Source of the DNA: Acidimicrobiaceae bacterium
Lineage (GTDB): Bacteria; Actinomycetota; Acidimicrobiia; Acidimicrobiales; Palsa-688
Direction of reading: 5' to 3'
Assembly (NCBI GenBank): GCA_003166025.1
Contig: PMWT01000066.1
Location: 28,635-92,634 of the forward strand
DNA length: 64,000 bases
The notes beneath the pieces are model-generated. The model ran no database searches. It saw nothing but the letters and a program-made list of their open reading frames with translations, and was not told the origin of the DNA. Of this stretch, positions 27,356-35,309 are shown piece by piece; position 1 is the first letter of the stretch, and the number at the start of each line of letters is the position of its first letter. Position numbers and translations under genes: made by a program.

Positions 27356-27820
27356 CTAGAGGTGGAGCGGCCGGCTAGGGCTCAGTACCAGCTCGGGGTG
27401 TTGGGCCCAGTCCATGCCGGGGACGTCGATGTACAACTCGATCTCGTTGCCGTCCGGGTCCAGTACGTAGAGGCTGTGGGTCACGGTATGGTCGCTGGTC
27501 CCGACGATCGTCACGCCTGCATGCTGGACCTTCGCCAACGCCTCCCGCAGCTCGTCGTCGGTGGTGCCCACCTTGAGGCCGAAGTGGTAAAGGCCCACGC
27601 GCCGGCCCCGTGGGAGGGCGGCGGCGTCCTCTCCGACTTCGATCAAGAGCAGCTCATGGTGGGTGCGGTTAGACGGCGCCGAAAACGCGGCGGCCCGGAA
27701 CGGCACGCCGGCGAGGTCGGGGCCGATCATCCGCCACCCAAGGACATCCCGGTAGAACGCAACGGAACGGTCCAGGTTGCGCACGTACAGGACCAGGTGC
27801 CCGAGTTCCTTTACTTCCAT
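27356..27820 (-). CDS. VOC-family (glyoxalase-fold) protein
   Basis: A single-module vicinal oxygen chelate protein, 154 aa. LGHLVLYVRNLDRSVAFYRDVLGW gives the first beta-alpha-beta unit with a metal-ligand His at residue 8; HELLLIEVG, GLYHFGLKV and DPDGNEIELYIDVPG complete the second unit, with further His and Glu ligands. Such proteins include glyoxalase I, extradiol dioxygenases and fosfomycin-type resistance enzymes; the substrate is unknown. AGGAGG lies 7 bases before the ATG. Confidence 0.85.
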   Translation of the reverse strand: MEVKELGHLVLYVRNLDRSVAFYRDVLGWRMIGPDLAGVPFRAAAFSAPSNRTHHELLLIEVGEDAAALPRGRRVGLYHFGLKVGTTDDELREALAKVQHAGVTIVGTSDHTVTHSLYVLDPDGNEIELYIDVPGMDWAQHPELVLSPSRPLHL

Positions 27821-27924
27821 CGTCGGCCTCCTGCTCGCTCTTCGTCCATCAGTGCGAACGCCGCGCTGTTCCCGGCTGTTCCCGTGGCATACTGTTGCAC
27901 CTTGGCTGGGGGGGTGCGCCCGGG

Positions 27925-28695
27925 ATGACGGTGACGGAGCTCCTCGACGGCGTGTGGCTCCATACGAGCAAGCGGGCGACGACCACGACGACCGTGCTCG
28001 CGCTGGGCGAGCACGAGTGCATGGTCGTCGATCCCGCTATGGAGCCGTCGGATCTAGTCGATGTCTCCGCGCTCGTCCGAGAGGTTGGTCGGACGGTGAC
28101 GCTCGGATGGTCGACGCACCCACATTGGGACCATGTCCTTTGGTCGTCCGAGCTCGGAGCCGAGGTCGTCAGGTTCGCGACGCGTCGGAACGCCGAGTTG
28201 TGTGCCGCGGAGCAGGCGGAGCTCGAGGCCTATCTCGAAAGCGAGTGCCCCGGGCATGAGACCGGGCTCTGCGGGCGCCTGACGCCGCTCGAAGATGGCG
28301 AGGGGCGATGGCCCACCTCGTGCCGGGTGATCGCCCACGACGCGCATGCCCCCGGCCACGGTGCGCTCTGGGTGCAGGACAAGGGGCTGCTAATCGCCGG
28401 GGACATGGTGTCGGACATCGAAATCCCGACGCTCGATCTCGAGTCCCCGGGCCCGGTTAGCGACTACGAAGAGGCGCTCAACCGCTACGAGGAGATCGCC
28501 AGCGACGTCGTCAGCTTCGTTCCCGGGCACGGCGCGCCGGGCGACGGGACCGAGTTGCGACGCAGACTTGCCCTCGACAGACGGTACCTCGCAGGTCTCG
28601 TCTCCGGGCGGCCTATCCCTGACGATGGGCGTTGCACCGAACCCTGGCTGCAGGCTCAGCACCAACTGCAGGCCGCTTGGTGCGCCGAGCACTAG
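27925..28695 (+). CDS. Metallo-beta-lactamase-fold hydrolase
   Basis: 256 aa with the HxHxDH metal-binding motif (STHPHWDH), then a metal-bridging Asp in LLIAGDMVSDIEIP, His in DAHAPGHGALWV and the final His in FVPGHGAPG. The fold covers lactonases, glyoxalase II and beta-lactamases; the substrate is not predictable. ATG 27925 follows a G-rich stretch. The gene is convergent with the serine hydrolase, 12 bp apart. Confidence 0.85.
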   Translation: MTVTELLDGVWLHTSKRATTTTTVLALGEHECMVVDPAMEPSDLVDVSALVREVGRTVTLGWSTHPHWDHVLWSSELGAEVVRFATRRNAELCAAEQAELEAYLESECPGHETGLCGRLTPLEDGEGRWPTSCRVIAHDAHAPGHGALWVQDKGLLIAGDMVSDIEIPTLDLESPGPVSDYEEALNRYEEIASDVVSFVPGHGAPGDGTELRRRLALDRRYLAGLVSGRPIPDDGRCTEPWLQAQHQLQAAWCAEH

Positions 28696-28707
28696 CACCA
28701 TCAACGC

Positions 28708-30135
28708 CTACTCTGCGTGCCAGCCCTTTTCGTCGACGCCGCCCGGGATATCTGCAGCCCTGTCGTAGGGCTTTCTCGTGAAGACAAACGAGGCGATGTC
28801 CAAATGGGTGAGCGACCCGTCGCTCCGTCGGCAAGGTGTGAGGCGTTCTCCGTCGAAATAACCGGACTCGCCCACATAGCTGCCGTCGTCTCTGGGCCGG
28901 AACGTGCAGTCCCGACCGTCGGGGACACCCCCCAGTTCGAGTCGGCCGTCCTGACGAAGGTTTAGGCGGTACTCCACTGGCCCCCAATACCACGTCCCCA
29001 CAATCTGCAGGGCCCGCTCGTTGGCACCCGCGGGGCTCGGCTGGAACGGTGACTTCTCCCGAGGCTGTTGCGAGGCCACCAAGGAGAGCATCTCGGCGAA
29101 GAAGCCGGGCCGGAACCCTCTGTACGTCGAGTTGGCCAGGGCCACCACGACGTCCTTGGTCGCCTCATCCACGAGCACCATCGCCCAGTAGCCGGGCATG
29201 GCACCTGAATGGCCGTACCGGCGGGCCCCGCCTTGGTTCCACACCTGCAGCCCAAGCCCGTAGGCGCCGCTCCAGGGCTGGCCCGGCATGTCCATCAGTG
29301 CGATGGGCTCGGCCATCTCAGCTACAGATCGTGGGCTCAGCACCTCCGGACGCCCTCCCGCGAGCACGTCAGACCAGCGGGCAAGGTCCTCGATCGTCGA
29401 CCACAGCTGGCCTGCCGGTGCCATGGCCAGAGCATCGTGCTCGGGTTCGTCCATGACGAGGTCGGCGTGGGGGTGGACGGCGAGGCCCCGGACGTACGGA
29501 GGCTCCGGTCGCAGGGTCGTACGCCGCATGCCCAGGGGCTCCAGCAGTTCGTTGCGGACGACATCGCCAAGCGGTGCCGAACGGACGCGGGCGACGAGTT
29601 CCCCCAGGACGGCATAGCCCGGGTTGGAATAGTGGAAGCGCCGACCAGGTCGCCACAGTAGGTCGTCCCGCCGGAGCGAGGAGGACACAAGCTCGCGGAA
29701 AGGGACGCCTGGCGTACGCTCCCACCAAGGCCCCGGCGTCTCGGCGCGCAAGCCGGAAGTGTGGGAGAGCAACTGGCCGACCGTAACTGGGAGTTCTGCA
29801 AGCTCGGAGATGTGTTCGCCCACGGCGTCGCTCAGGTCGAGAGCGCCCTCGTCTCGCAGCCGCAGGACGCTGACAGCCACGAACGTCTTCGTGATCGAAC
29901 CGATCCGGTACTGCGTGGCCGTCGTTGGCGAGCCTCCTCCGCCGCTCGCGGTCGACCCCCGGGCCCCCCGCCAGACGATGGTGCCGTTTCTAACGATCCC
30001 GGCCACAAGTGTCGGCAGCCGGCCCTTTATTTGCTCCTCGCCCAGGCGCTCTTCGAGTTGGCGGACCAAATCGTCACGAAGCAGCTGCGGCTCCGCACGG
30101 CCCACACCAGGGCCCACACGGTCCGACAATGACAT
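28708..30135 (-). CDS. Serine beta-lactamase-like hydrolase (class C/EstB type)
   Basis: 475 aa. The active-site SxxK is SITK, the second motif YxN is YSN in HYSNPGYAVLGEL, and the third is HSG in YGHSGAMPGYW, as in class C beta-lactamases, esterase EstB and DD-peptidases. A C-terminal beta-rich lipocalin-like segment (TWYWGPVEYRLNL) follows, as in many family members. No signal peptide is visible, so a cytosolic esterase is as likely as a penicillin-interacting enzyme. ATG 30135 has GGGAGG 6 bases upstream. Divergent from the WYL regulator at 30535. Confidence 0.82.
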   Translation of the reverse strand: MSLSDRVGPGVGRAEPQLLRDDLVRQLEERLGEEQIKGRLPTLVAGIVRNGTIVWRGARGSTASGGGGSPTTATQYRIGSITKTFVAVSVLRLRDEGALDLSDAVGEHISELAELPVTVGQLLSHTSGLRAETPGPWWERTPGVPFRELVSSSLRRDDLLWRPGRRFHYSNPGYAVLGELVARVRSAPLGDVVRNELLEPLGMRRTTLRPEPPYVRGLAVHPHADLVMDEPEHDALAMAPAGQLWSTIEDLARWSDVLAGGRPEVLSPRSVAEMAEPIALMDMPGQPWSGAYGLGLQVWNQGGARRYGHSGAMPGYWAMVLVDEATKDVVVALANSTYRGFRPGFFAEMLSLVASQQPREKSPFQPSPAGANERALQIVGTWYWGPVEYRLNLRQDGRLELGGVPDGRDCTFRPRDDGSYVGESGYFDGERLTPCRRSDGSLTHLDIASFVFTRKPYDRAADIPGGVDEKGWHAE

Positions 30136-30283
30136 CCTCCGCCTCCCTAACCTCGGTCGTGATGCCATCATCTTGCCTCGGGCCACGACCTAGGTAACCG
30201 CGAGAGGGGGGCGCCGGCTCCTGGGGCATGGAGCTGCGGTTATACGCGGCGACCAACCGAATGAAAATGAAGTCGCAGGCAGC

Positions 30284-30343
30284 GCAACCGTGGCCAGTGC
30301 AACCGCGGCCGATGCAACCGCGGCCGATGCAACCGTGGCCGAT
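30284..30343 (+). repeat. Four tandem 15-bp repeats in an intergenic region
   Basis: GCAACCGTGGCCAGT, then three copies of GCAACCG[C/T]GGCCGAT, follow one another without gaps. Copies 2 and 3 are identical; copy 4 differs by one base. They lie between divergent genes (hydrolase ending at 30135, regulator at 30535), a 400-bp region with no other recognised content. Either a small variable-number repeat or an array of operator sites. Confidence 0.85.
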
Positions 30344-30534
30344 GACCTAGGAGGGGCACGCGCCACCGTCGCGCCCGAGCCGGCGAGGGCTGCGCCCGGC
30401 GGCGCTGCTCGGCCGCTACCCGCAGGAGATCCTCGTGGCGAGCTTGGGCAAGGGCTTGGACCATGGCTGGCGATGTCATAGGCGTATAGTCCCCGACGAC
30501 TAGGACGGGATCTGTCCGCAAGAAGAAAGAAAAT

Positions 30535-31707
30535 GTGGTCGTGGCAGACAGTGCAGCTCGGCTCCTCAAACTCCTCGCCCTGCTGCAGCGGCGACCGTCC
30601 TGGACCGGCGCCGAGTTGGCCCAACAGCTCGGCATCGATGCTCGCACGGTCCGTCGGGACATCGAGCGGGTACGGGACCTCGGCTACGAGGTGACCAGCA
30701 CACCGGGTTCGGCGGGGGGCTACAAGCTGGGCGTTGGGGCCGACATGCCACCTCTCCTGCTGGATGAGCAGGAGGCAATGGCAGTCGCCGTGCTGCTGGG
30801 CGCTTCCGCCGGGATGGCGCTGCCCGGGATAGAGCGCGCCACCCTGGCGACGCTGGCCCGCATAGACCGCCTGCTGCCGTCCCGGCTGCGGGGGCGGGTG
30901 AAGGCGCTCCGGGCGGCGACCGTCCCTCTGCTGGCGACACCGGTGGCGGTGCCGGCCGAAAACCTGGCCCGTCTGGCCGAAGGCTGCGAGCCCACTGAGC
31001 TGGCCCACTTCGATTACAGCTCCAGGGAGGGTCACAAGACCTCCCGCCGCGTGGCGCCGTACCGTCTCGTAGCCGCGGAGCGGCGCTGGTACCTGGTGGC
31101 CTTCGACCTGGACAGGAAGGATTGGCGCACGTTCAGGGTCGACCGGATAGCAAAGGTCCGCCTTACCGGCCACACGTTCGCCCCGAGAAAACTCGACGAT
31201 GCTGCACGCCTGGTGAGCGAGGCCATCAGCGCCGCTCCGTACCGCTATCAGATAGTGGTACGGGTCGACGCTCCCGCCGCCACTGTCCGCCGGGCCGTTT
31301 CACCGAGCGTCGCCACCGTGGAAGACGCCGGTGACCACGTCCTCCTGCGGGTCGGGGCCGACGAAATGCACTGGGCGGCCGGCTACCTGATCGGGCTGGG
31401 CTTCCCCTTTGCGGTTCTCCACCCGCCCGAACTGGGCCAATGGTTGTGCGCGCTAGGCGACCGGCTCATTGCCACGCATTCGCAAGGCCAACCCCCCCCC
31501 AAACCGGGCGGGGCTTGGGCCAGACGACGTCGTATACACCAGCCCCTGAGGCACCCGGCCACGGGCGCCCGCGTCAGGCCGCGCTCGAAGGCCGGCGGTG
31601 CCCGAGCCGCCAGGCCGCCCGTCCGATGGCGAACAGCGCAGCCCCGAGCAACAAGGCGAACAGTATGGGGCCGGCCAAGCGCACCACGCCCTCGCCACCG
31701 GCGATGA
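30535..31707 (+). CDS. WYL-domain helix-turn-helix transcriptional regulator (3' end possibly frameshifted)
   Basis: The N-terminus is a DeoR-like winged helix (LLKLLALLQRRPSWTGAELAQQL with TVRRDIERVRDLGYEV). The WYL domain spans about residues 155-320, with APYRLVAAERRWYLVAFDLDRKDWRTFRVDRI. WYL proteins sense small ligands or nucleic acids and usually control neighbouring genes. The reading frame is good to about residue 320, then crosses nine Cs (31492-31500) and continues in an Arg/Pro/Ala-rich stretch that runs 134 bp into the opposite-strand DUF4349 gene. One C fewer would end the protein at 31549. GTG start. A paralogue lies at 41330. Confidence 0.85.
   Translation: MVVADSAARLLKLLALLQRRPSWTGAELAQQLGIDARTVRRDIERVRDLGYEVTSTPGSAGGYKLGVGADMPPLLLDEQEAMAVAVLLGASAGMALPGIERATLATLARIDRLLPSRLRGRVKALRAATVPLLATPVAVPAENLARLAEGCEPTELAHFDYSSREGHKTSRRVAPYRLVAAERRWYLVAFDLDRKDWRTFRVDRIAKVRLTGHTFAPRKLDDAARLVSEAISAAPYRYQIVVRVDAPAATVRRAVSPSVATVEDAGDHVLLRVGADEMHWAAGYLIGLGFPFAVLHPPELGQWLCALGDRLIATHSQGQPPPKPGGAWARRRRIHQPLRHPATGARVRPRSKAGGARAARPPVRWRTAQPRATRRTVWGRPSAPRPRHRR
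31492..31500 (+). repeat. C9 homopolymer near the end of the WYL regulator gene
   Basis: Nine consecutive Cs occur within the coding sequence just after the conserved domain ends. Loss of one C would bring a stop at 31547-31549, before the converging gene. It could be a slippery, phase-variable tract or a sequencing error. Confidence 0.9.
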
Positions 31708-32611
31708 AGCCGTTCACAGCTCCATGCCACGCCTTGTCCAGCCCGGACTGCGGCCTGGGGGGCGGAGGAGCGACGACCTTCTGGGTGACCGTGACGGCCA
31801 AGGTGGCGTACGTCGTCTCGCTGTTGAGGACCCGTAGCTGGCCCTGGAGCTGATCGAGCTGGCTCTGGAGGGTGTCCAACTGGGACTGCACAGACAAGAT
31901 GCCCCCGATCGTCGTCGCCTTGGTCATGATGGTGAGGTACTGCTGACGACTGTCCTGCAGGGCCGTGATCTGGGCCTGGAGGTCGACGTACTGACCAGTG
32001 ACGTCGGTCGCTTGAGTGGTGAGCGACGCCACCCTGCCGTAGCCCTTGACAGCATTGAGGACCTGGTCGAAGCTGGCTTCGGGCACCTGCAAAGTCACCG
32101 TTGACTGGGCCGGCGAGCCCGGCGAAGCCGTTTGGGCCTGGGTACTGGCCACGAAGCCGCCGTAAGCCGCGACCAGGTTCATGAGCGCGGTCGTATCGGA
32201 TTGGATGTCCGCTCCGGCCACGACCTCAGTGATGGCACCGGTCTCCTCGATGAGCGCGCCCTCGCCTGCACCCGACGCGGACGGCGGAGCGGACGCCTGT
32301 GCCCCGCCGTTGACGACGAGCCCGGCACCACCACTGAGGCCAGCAGTGCCACCCACCACAGAGGCTCTAAGGCTCCTGGGCAAAGCCGCTGCCGCCGGCG
32401 CACCGACAGCGTAGAGGGCCGCACTGTGGGAGCCAGACAATTGGGAGCCAGACAATGTGGCCGTGGTGCCATGGGTGGCGAAGGCGCCCGCCAAGCCGGT
32501 CGCACCCACCAGGCCCACGACGAGCACGGCGGCGGCGCACCGTGCTCGCCGTCCGCTCAGGTCCCAATGCGATGGTGCGGCGGCTACGGGCAAAGGCGCG
32601 ATCTGGTCCAT
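31574..32611 (-). CDS. DUF4349 membrane-anchored protein
   Basis: 345 aa. An N-terminal hydrophobic helix (CAAAVLVVGLVGATGLAGAF) is followed by a Ser/Gly/Ala-rich linker, then the DUF4349 core: a beta-rich part with GGFVASTQAQT and VTLQVPEASFDQVLNAVKGYGRV, and a coiled coil with GQYVDLQAQITALQDSRQQ and LSVQSQLDTLQSQLDQLQGQ. A C-terminal helix (ILFALLLGAALFAIG) gives a second membrane pass. Probably an envelope protein; no biochemical function is established for the family. ATG 32611 is chosen over a TTG 15 codons upstream. Confidence 0.82.
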   Translation of the reverse strand: MDQIAPLPVAAAPSHWDLSGRRARCAAAVLVVGLVGATGLAGAFATHGTTATLSGSQLSGSHSAALYAVGAPAAAALPRSLRASVVGGTAGLSGGAGLVVNGGAQASAPPSASGAGEGALIEETGAITEVVAGADIQSDTTALMNLVAAYGGFVASTQAQTASPGSPAQSTVTLQVPEASFDQVLNAVKGYGRVASLTTQATDVTGQYVDLQAQITALQDSRQQYLTIMTKATTIGGILSVQSQLDTLQSQLDQLQGQLRVLNSETTYATLAVTVTQKVVAPPPPRPQSGLDKAWHGAVNGFIAGGEGVVRLAGPILFALLLGAALFAIGRAAWRLGHRRPSSAA

Positions 32612-32674
32612 GCCTCTAAGTGAGGCTTGCCGCCCAATATCAACCGTTGGCCCCAAGATCCTCGGGGCCGAACC

Positions 32675-33778
32675 TTAGCCGGGGGCCCTGCGGTCCGGCC
32701 GACTGGAGACCTCGAAATCGTCCAAGGCCAGGCGCGCCGGGACGCCGGCGGGGGCTTCCGCGTACCAATAGGCCACGGTGGCGATGTCATCGGAACGGGC
32801 GAGGTAGCGCCCGTCCGACCGCCATCCGAGATCCTGGATGGTTACCCGCAGCTCAGTCTCGAAGCTGATCGGGTCGGGAAGGTGCCAGCGGTACATGCCA
32901 AACCGGGTCTGCGCCCGGTAGAGACCATCCGGTTTTATCAGCTGGTGAACGCCGAGGTAATTGGAGCTGTAGGTCGAGTACCCCTGCCCGGGAACGTCGA
33001 AGTCCCAGGCACCGCCGAAGTAGTCTTCCGTGCCCGTGCCGCAGATGGTGGGGTCGGCCTCACCGTCCAGGAAGAACTTGACCTCCCCCTCGCCCCACCA
33101 GCCCGGCCCATTTATACCTATGGCCATATAGGTGCCGACGTAGCTACCGCGGCCCGCAGCGCCTTCCAAGATCGTATGGACCTGCCCGGCAGCCACGGGG
33201 TTTGACCGCTCCCAATGGGCGTGGAAATAGCCCATGTCCGGTGGTACTTCACACAGCGCGTAATCGACCTGGTAATAGACGACCTGGTCGACGGCGCTCA
33301 TGTTTTCAAGGCTGAGGCGGGCGGACCTGCGGAAGGGCATGGGGAAATAGGAGTTGAGGCCGCCGTAAGGGGCAACGACTATGGGCTCGGACATAAGCGG
33401 CGCGTACTCGGCCCACCCCTGGCAGAACAAGTCCCCCACGGGCAGGGCCACGGCCGGGTCGCCCTCGTGGTCCTCCCAGGTGATCCGCAAGACCAGGGTA
33501 CGCCAGGCCTCCGGGCGCATTGTCAGCCACAGGTGCCGGATTACGCCGGCGCCTTCTATTTCCGCTAGGTCGGCTCGCTCTCCGGCGCCGATCACCCGGC
33601 TCGGGGACACCTTCCAACCCAAACCGAGGTCACGCGCCGCTTTGGCGCCCGTGCCCTCGGTGGCCCGTGCCCCTGCGCCCCGGGCTCCGGTTGGGTTCTC
33701 GGCCGTGATGGCCCGGCTCTCCGATACCGGTAAGCGGGCTACGTCCAGCCGAGCAGGGCCATCAGATATTCGCGGCAT
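32675..33778 (-). CDS. GH172 (DUF2961) glycoside hydrolase
   Basis: 367 aa matching DUF2961, now glycoside hydrolase family 172, whose members act on D-arabinofuranosides and fructofuranosides. Diagnostic parts are GAGVIRHLWLTM, VGDLFCQGWAEYAPLMSEP, PYGGLNSYFPMPFRRSARL, GWWGEGEVKFFLDGE and GTGTEDYFGGAWDF, whose glutamates fit the known catalytic region. Mycobacterial-type arabinan is one known substrate of the family; this gene's substrate is unknown. No signal peptide. It lies 4 bp after the GH116 remnant, so both may have been one operon. Confidence 0.82.
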   Translation of the reverse strand: MPRISDGPARLDVARLPVSESRAITAENPTGARGAGARATEGTGAKAARDLGLGWKVSPSRVIGAGERADLAEIEGAGVIRHLWLTMRPEAWRTLVLRITWEDHEGDPAVALPVGDLFCQGWAEYAPLMSEPIVVAPYGGLNSYFPMPFRRSARLSLENMSAVDQVVYYQVDYALCEVPPDMGYFHAHWERSNPVAAGQVHTILEGAAGRGSYVGTYMAIGINGPGWWGEGEVKFFLDGEADPTICGTGTEDYFGGAWDFDVPGQGYSTYSSNYLGVHQLIKPDGLYRAQTRFGMYRWHLPDPISFETELRVTIQDLGWRSDGRYLARSDDIATVAYWYAEAPAGVPARLALDDFEVSSRPDRRAPG

Positions 33779-33782
33779 GCGG

Positions 33783-34592
33783 TCAAGCCTCCCCGGTCAG
33801 ATCATAGGTTGCCCCGGCGACGAGCAGGCCTGGCGTCGGGGGTCGTAGGACCGACCCCCCGATGATCGCCCGCTCCACCCGCACCGAACCGTAAGCGACC
33901 TCCAGCTGGGCGCTCCAGGTACCCGGCGAGCCACCCGACTGGCGCAGTGTGCCCCAGGCCTGGCCCGTGGACCAGAACCAACACGACGGACCTTTGGCGT
34001 CGGCGAACTTGATCACGCCATGGCGGCCGTCGTAGTCAAACCCGGTGAGCCCGACGATCAGGCCCCAGCTCGCCATGGCCCGGGCGTAATGGTGCCCGCA
34101 CTCCGCCTCGTCGTAGGGGTTGCGCCTGACCCCGGAGAAGCTCCAGACCTCGCACCAGTAGGGCATCGGGTGCTGGGGGAGGCCCTTTGGGTATGACAGC
34201 ACGATGTGGCCCCGCTCGCCGTGCACGGCGTAGGTGCGCATGTAGTTCGTCCACTCCCCTAGGTCCTCCACGTAGTTGAGGCGGTGGACGCTGTCCAGCG
34301 CCTGCTTGACGTGGCCTACGTCGAACACCGGGCCCAAGCCCACCAACCGGGCGTAAGTGTCCCCCACGGCTTGGTCGATCAAACAGCCGTCGCCGATCTG
34401 GAACTCGGGGTCGTCAGCCTGCTCGGCCCCCATGCTCCCGTCGCGCAGGCGGGGGGCGACGTTGGCAAAGTTCCCGGGCGGCACGATCTTTTGCTCGTAG
34501 TACTGGCTGTTGAACAGCTGAGCCTCCGTCGCCGCCGCGCCCGAGGCGTAAACCCGCCCCGGTACGTGCGGGCCGGTGGCCAGCTCGACGTC
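33783..34592 (-). pseudogene. C-terminal remnant of a GH116 (DUF608) glycosidase
   Basis: The frame opens at an in-frame TAG (34593-34595), has no plausible start there, and reads like the last 270 residues of a GH116 glucosidase/glucocerebrosidase-type enzyme: AATEAQLFNSQYYEQKI, GDGCLIDQAVG, LGPVFDVGHVKQALDSVH, and the strong RRNPYDEAECGHHYARAMASWG signature. GH116 proteins are usually 600-900 aa, so the N-terminal two-thirds, including the catalytic part around the nucleophile, is missing. A GTG at 34484 could still express a fragment. Probably decayed. Confidence 0.72.
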
Positions 34593-34659
34593 CTATCTGA
34601 AAAAGACATGTCGTGTCCTATCCTTCTGTGCCCAAGATCCAATTGACCATGCTCTGCCC

Positions 34660-35295
34660 TCAGTTCAAGCGGCCACGAAGGAGCGTTACCCCCTCGCCGC
34701 TCAGGTCGCTGAAGGCAGCACCACGACCGAGCAGGGCAAGAGCAAGGGCCTCGCTTGGGCCTTGTACCTCGGCGCCGTCGCCGTACGACCACTCCTGGTC
34801 GGTGGCCAGGACGCGGAGCCCGTTAGTGCGACCTTTTGGCACGAAGCCGCGCGACGCCATCGGCGACGTGAGAAAGGTGAGCACGACCTTCCAGGTGGAG
34901 AGCGGCGCCGAAACGTCGAGGCCGAGCGGCCGCGCGATGTCGCGTGTGTGGACCGAGATGTCCGTCAGCGGGGCCATCGGCCCGTTCCCGGGCGGTGTGA
35001 AATGACTTTCGGCGTTCTTGCGCAGAATGGCCGTGAGCTCGCCAACGGGCCTCTGTCCCAACTGGCAGGCGGCCTTCACCGAGTACTTGTCGAAACCACC
35101 CGAGAGCATGGAACCCAAGGCGAACCGCGGCACGCTCACGCAAAATGGGCTCACCAGGTGCCCGGCCATGTCGTGTACGGTCCACGCAGTGCAGAGGGAC
35201 TGTACGGCAAGTTGCTCTTCGTTCAACTGGTCGAACAGGTCGGCCGCCCTTCGCCGTCCAGCAGCGATGAGGCTGAACATCTCGTCTTCGTTCAT
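34660..35295 (-). CDS. Mycothiol-dependent maleylpyruvate isomerase-family (DinB-like) protein
   Basis: 211 aa with the MDMPI N-terminal four-helix bundle; the His in TAWTVHDMAGHL and the later HTRDIARPLGL fit the metal ligands of the DinB/MDMPI family. Family members use mycothiol as thiol cofactor or are uncharacterised homologues of TIGR03083/03086 type. Mycothiol use fits an actinobacterium. ATG 35295 (MNEDEMFSLIAAGRRR) is the family start; upstream in-frame sequence overlaps the neighbouring gene and is rejected. Confidence 0.8.
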   Translation of the reverse strand: MNEDEMFSLIAAGRRRAADLFDQLNEEQLAVQSLCTAWTVHDMAGHLVSPFCVSVPRFALGSMLSGGFDKYSVKAACQLGQRPVGELTAILRKNAESHFTPPGNGPMAPLTDISVHTRDIARPLGLDVSAPLSTWKVVLTFLTSPMASRGFVPKGRTNGLRVLATDQEWSYGDGAEVQGPSEALALALLGRGAAFSDLSGEGVTLLRGRLN

Positions 35296-35309
35296 ACAGC
35301 TGTCAAATA

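Noticed and set aside
30284-30343. CRISPR array
   Set aside because: The 15-bp units are contiguous with no spacers, and no cas gene is near.
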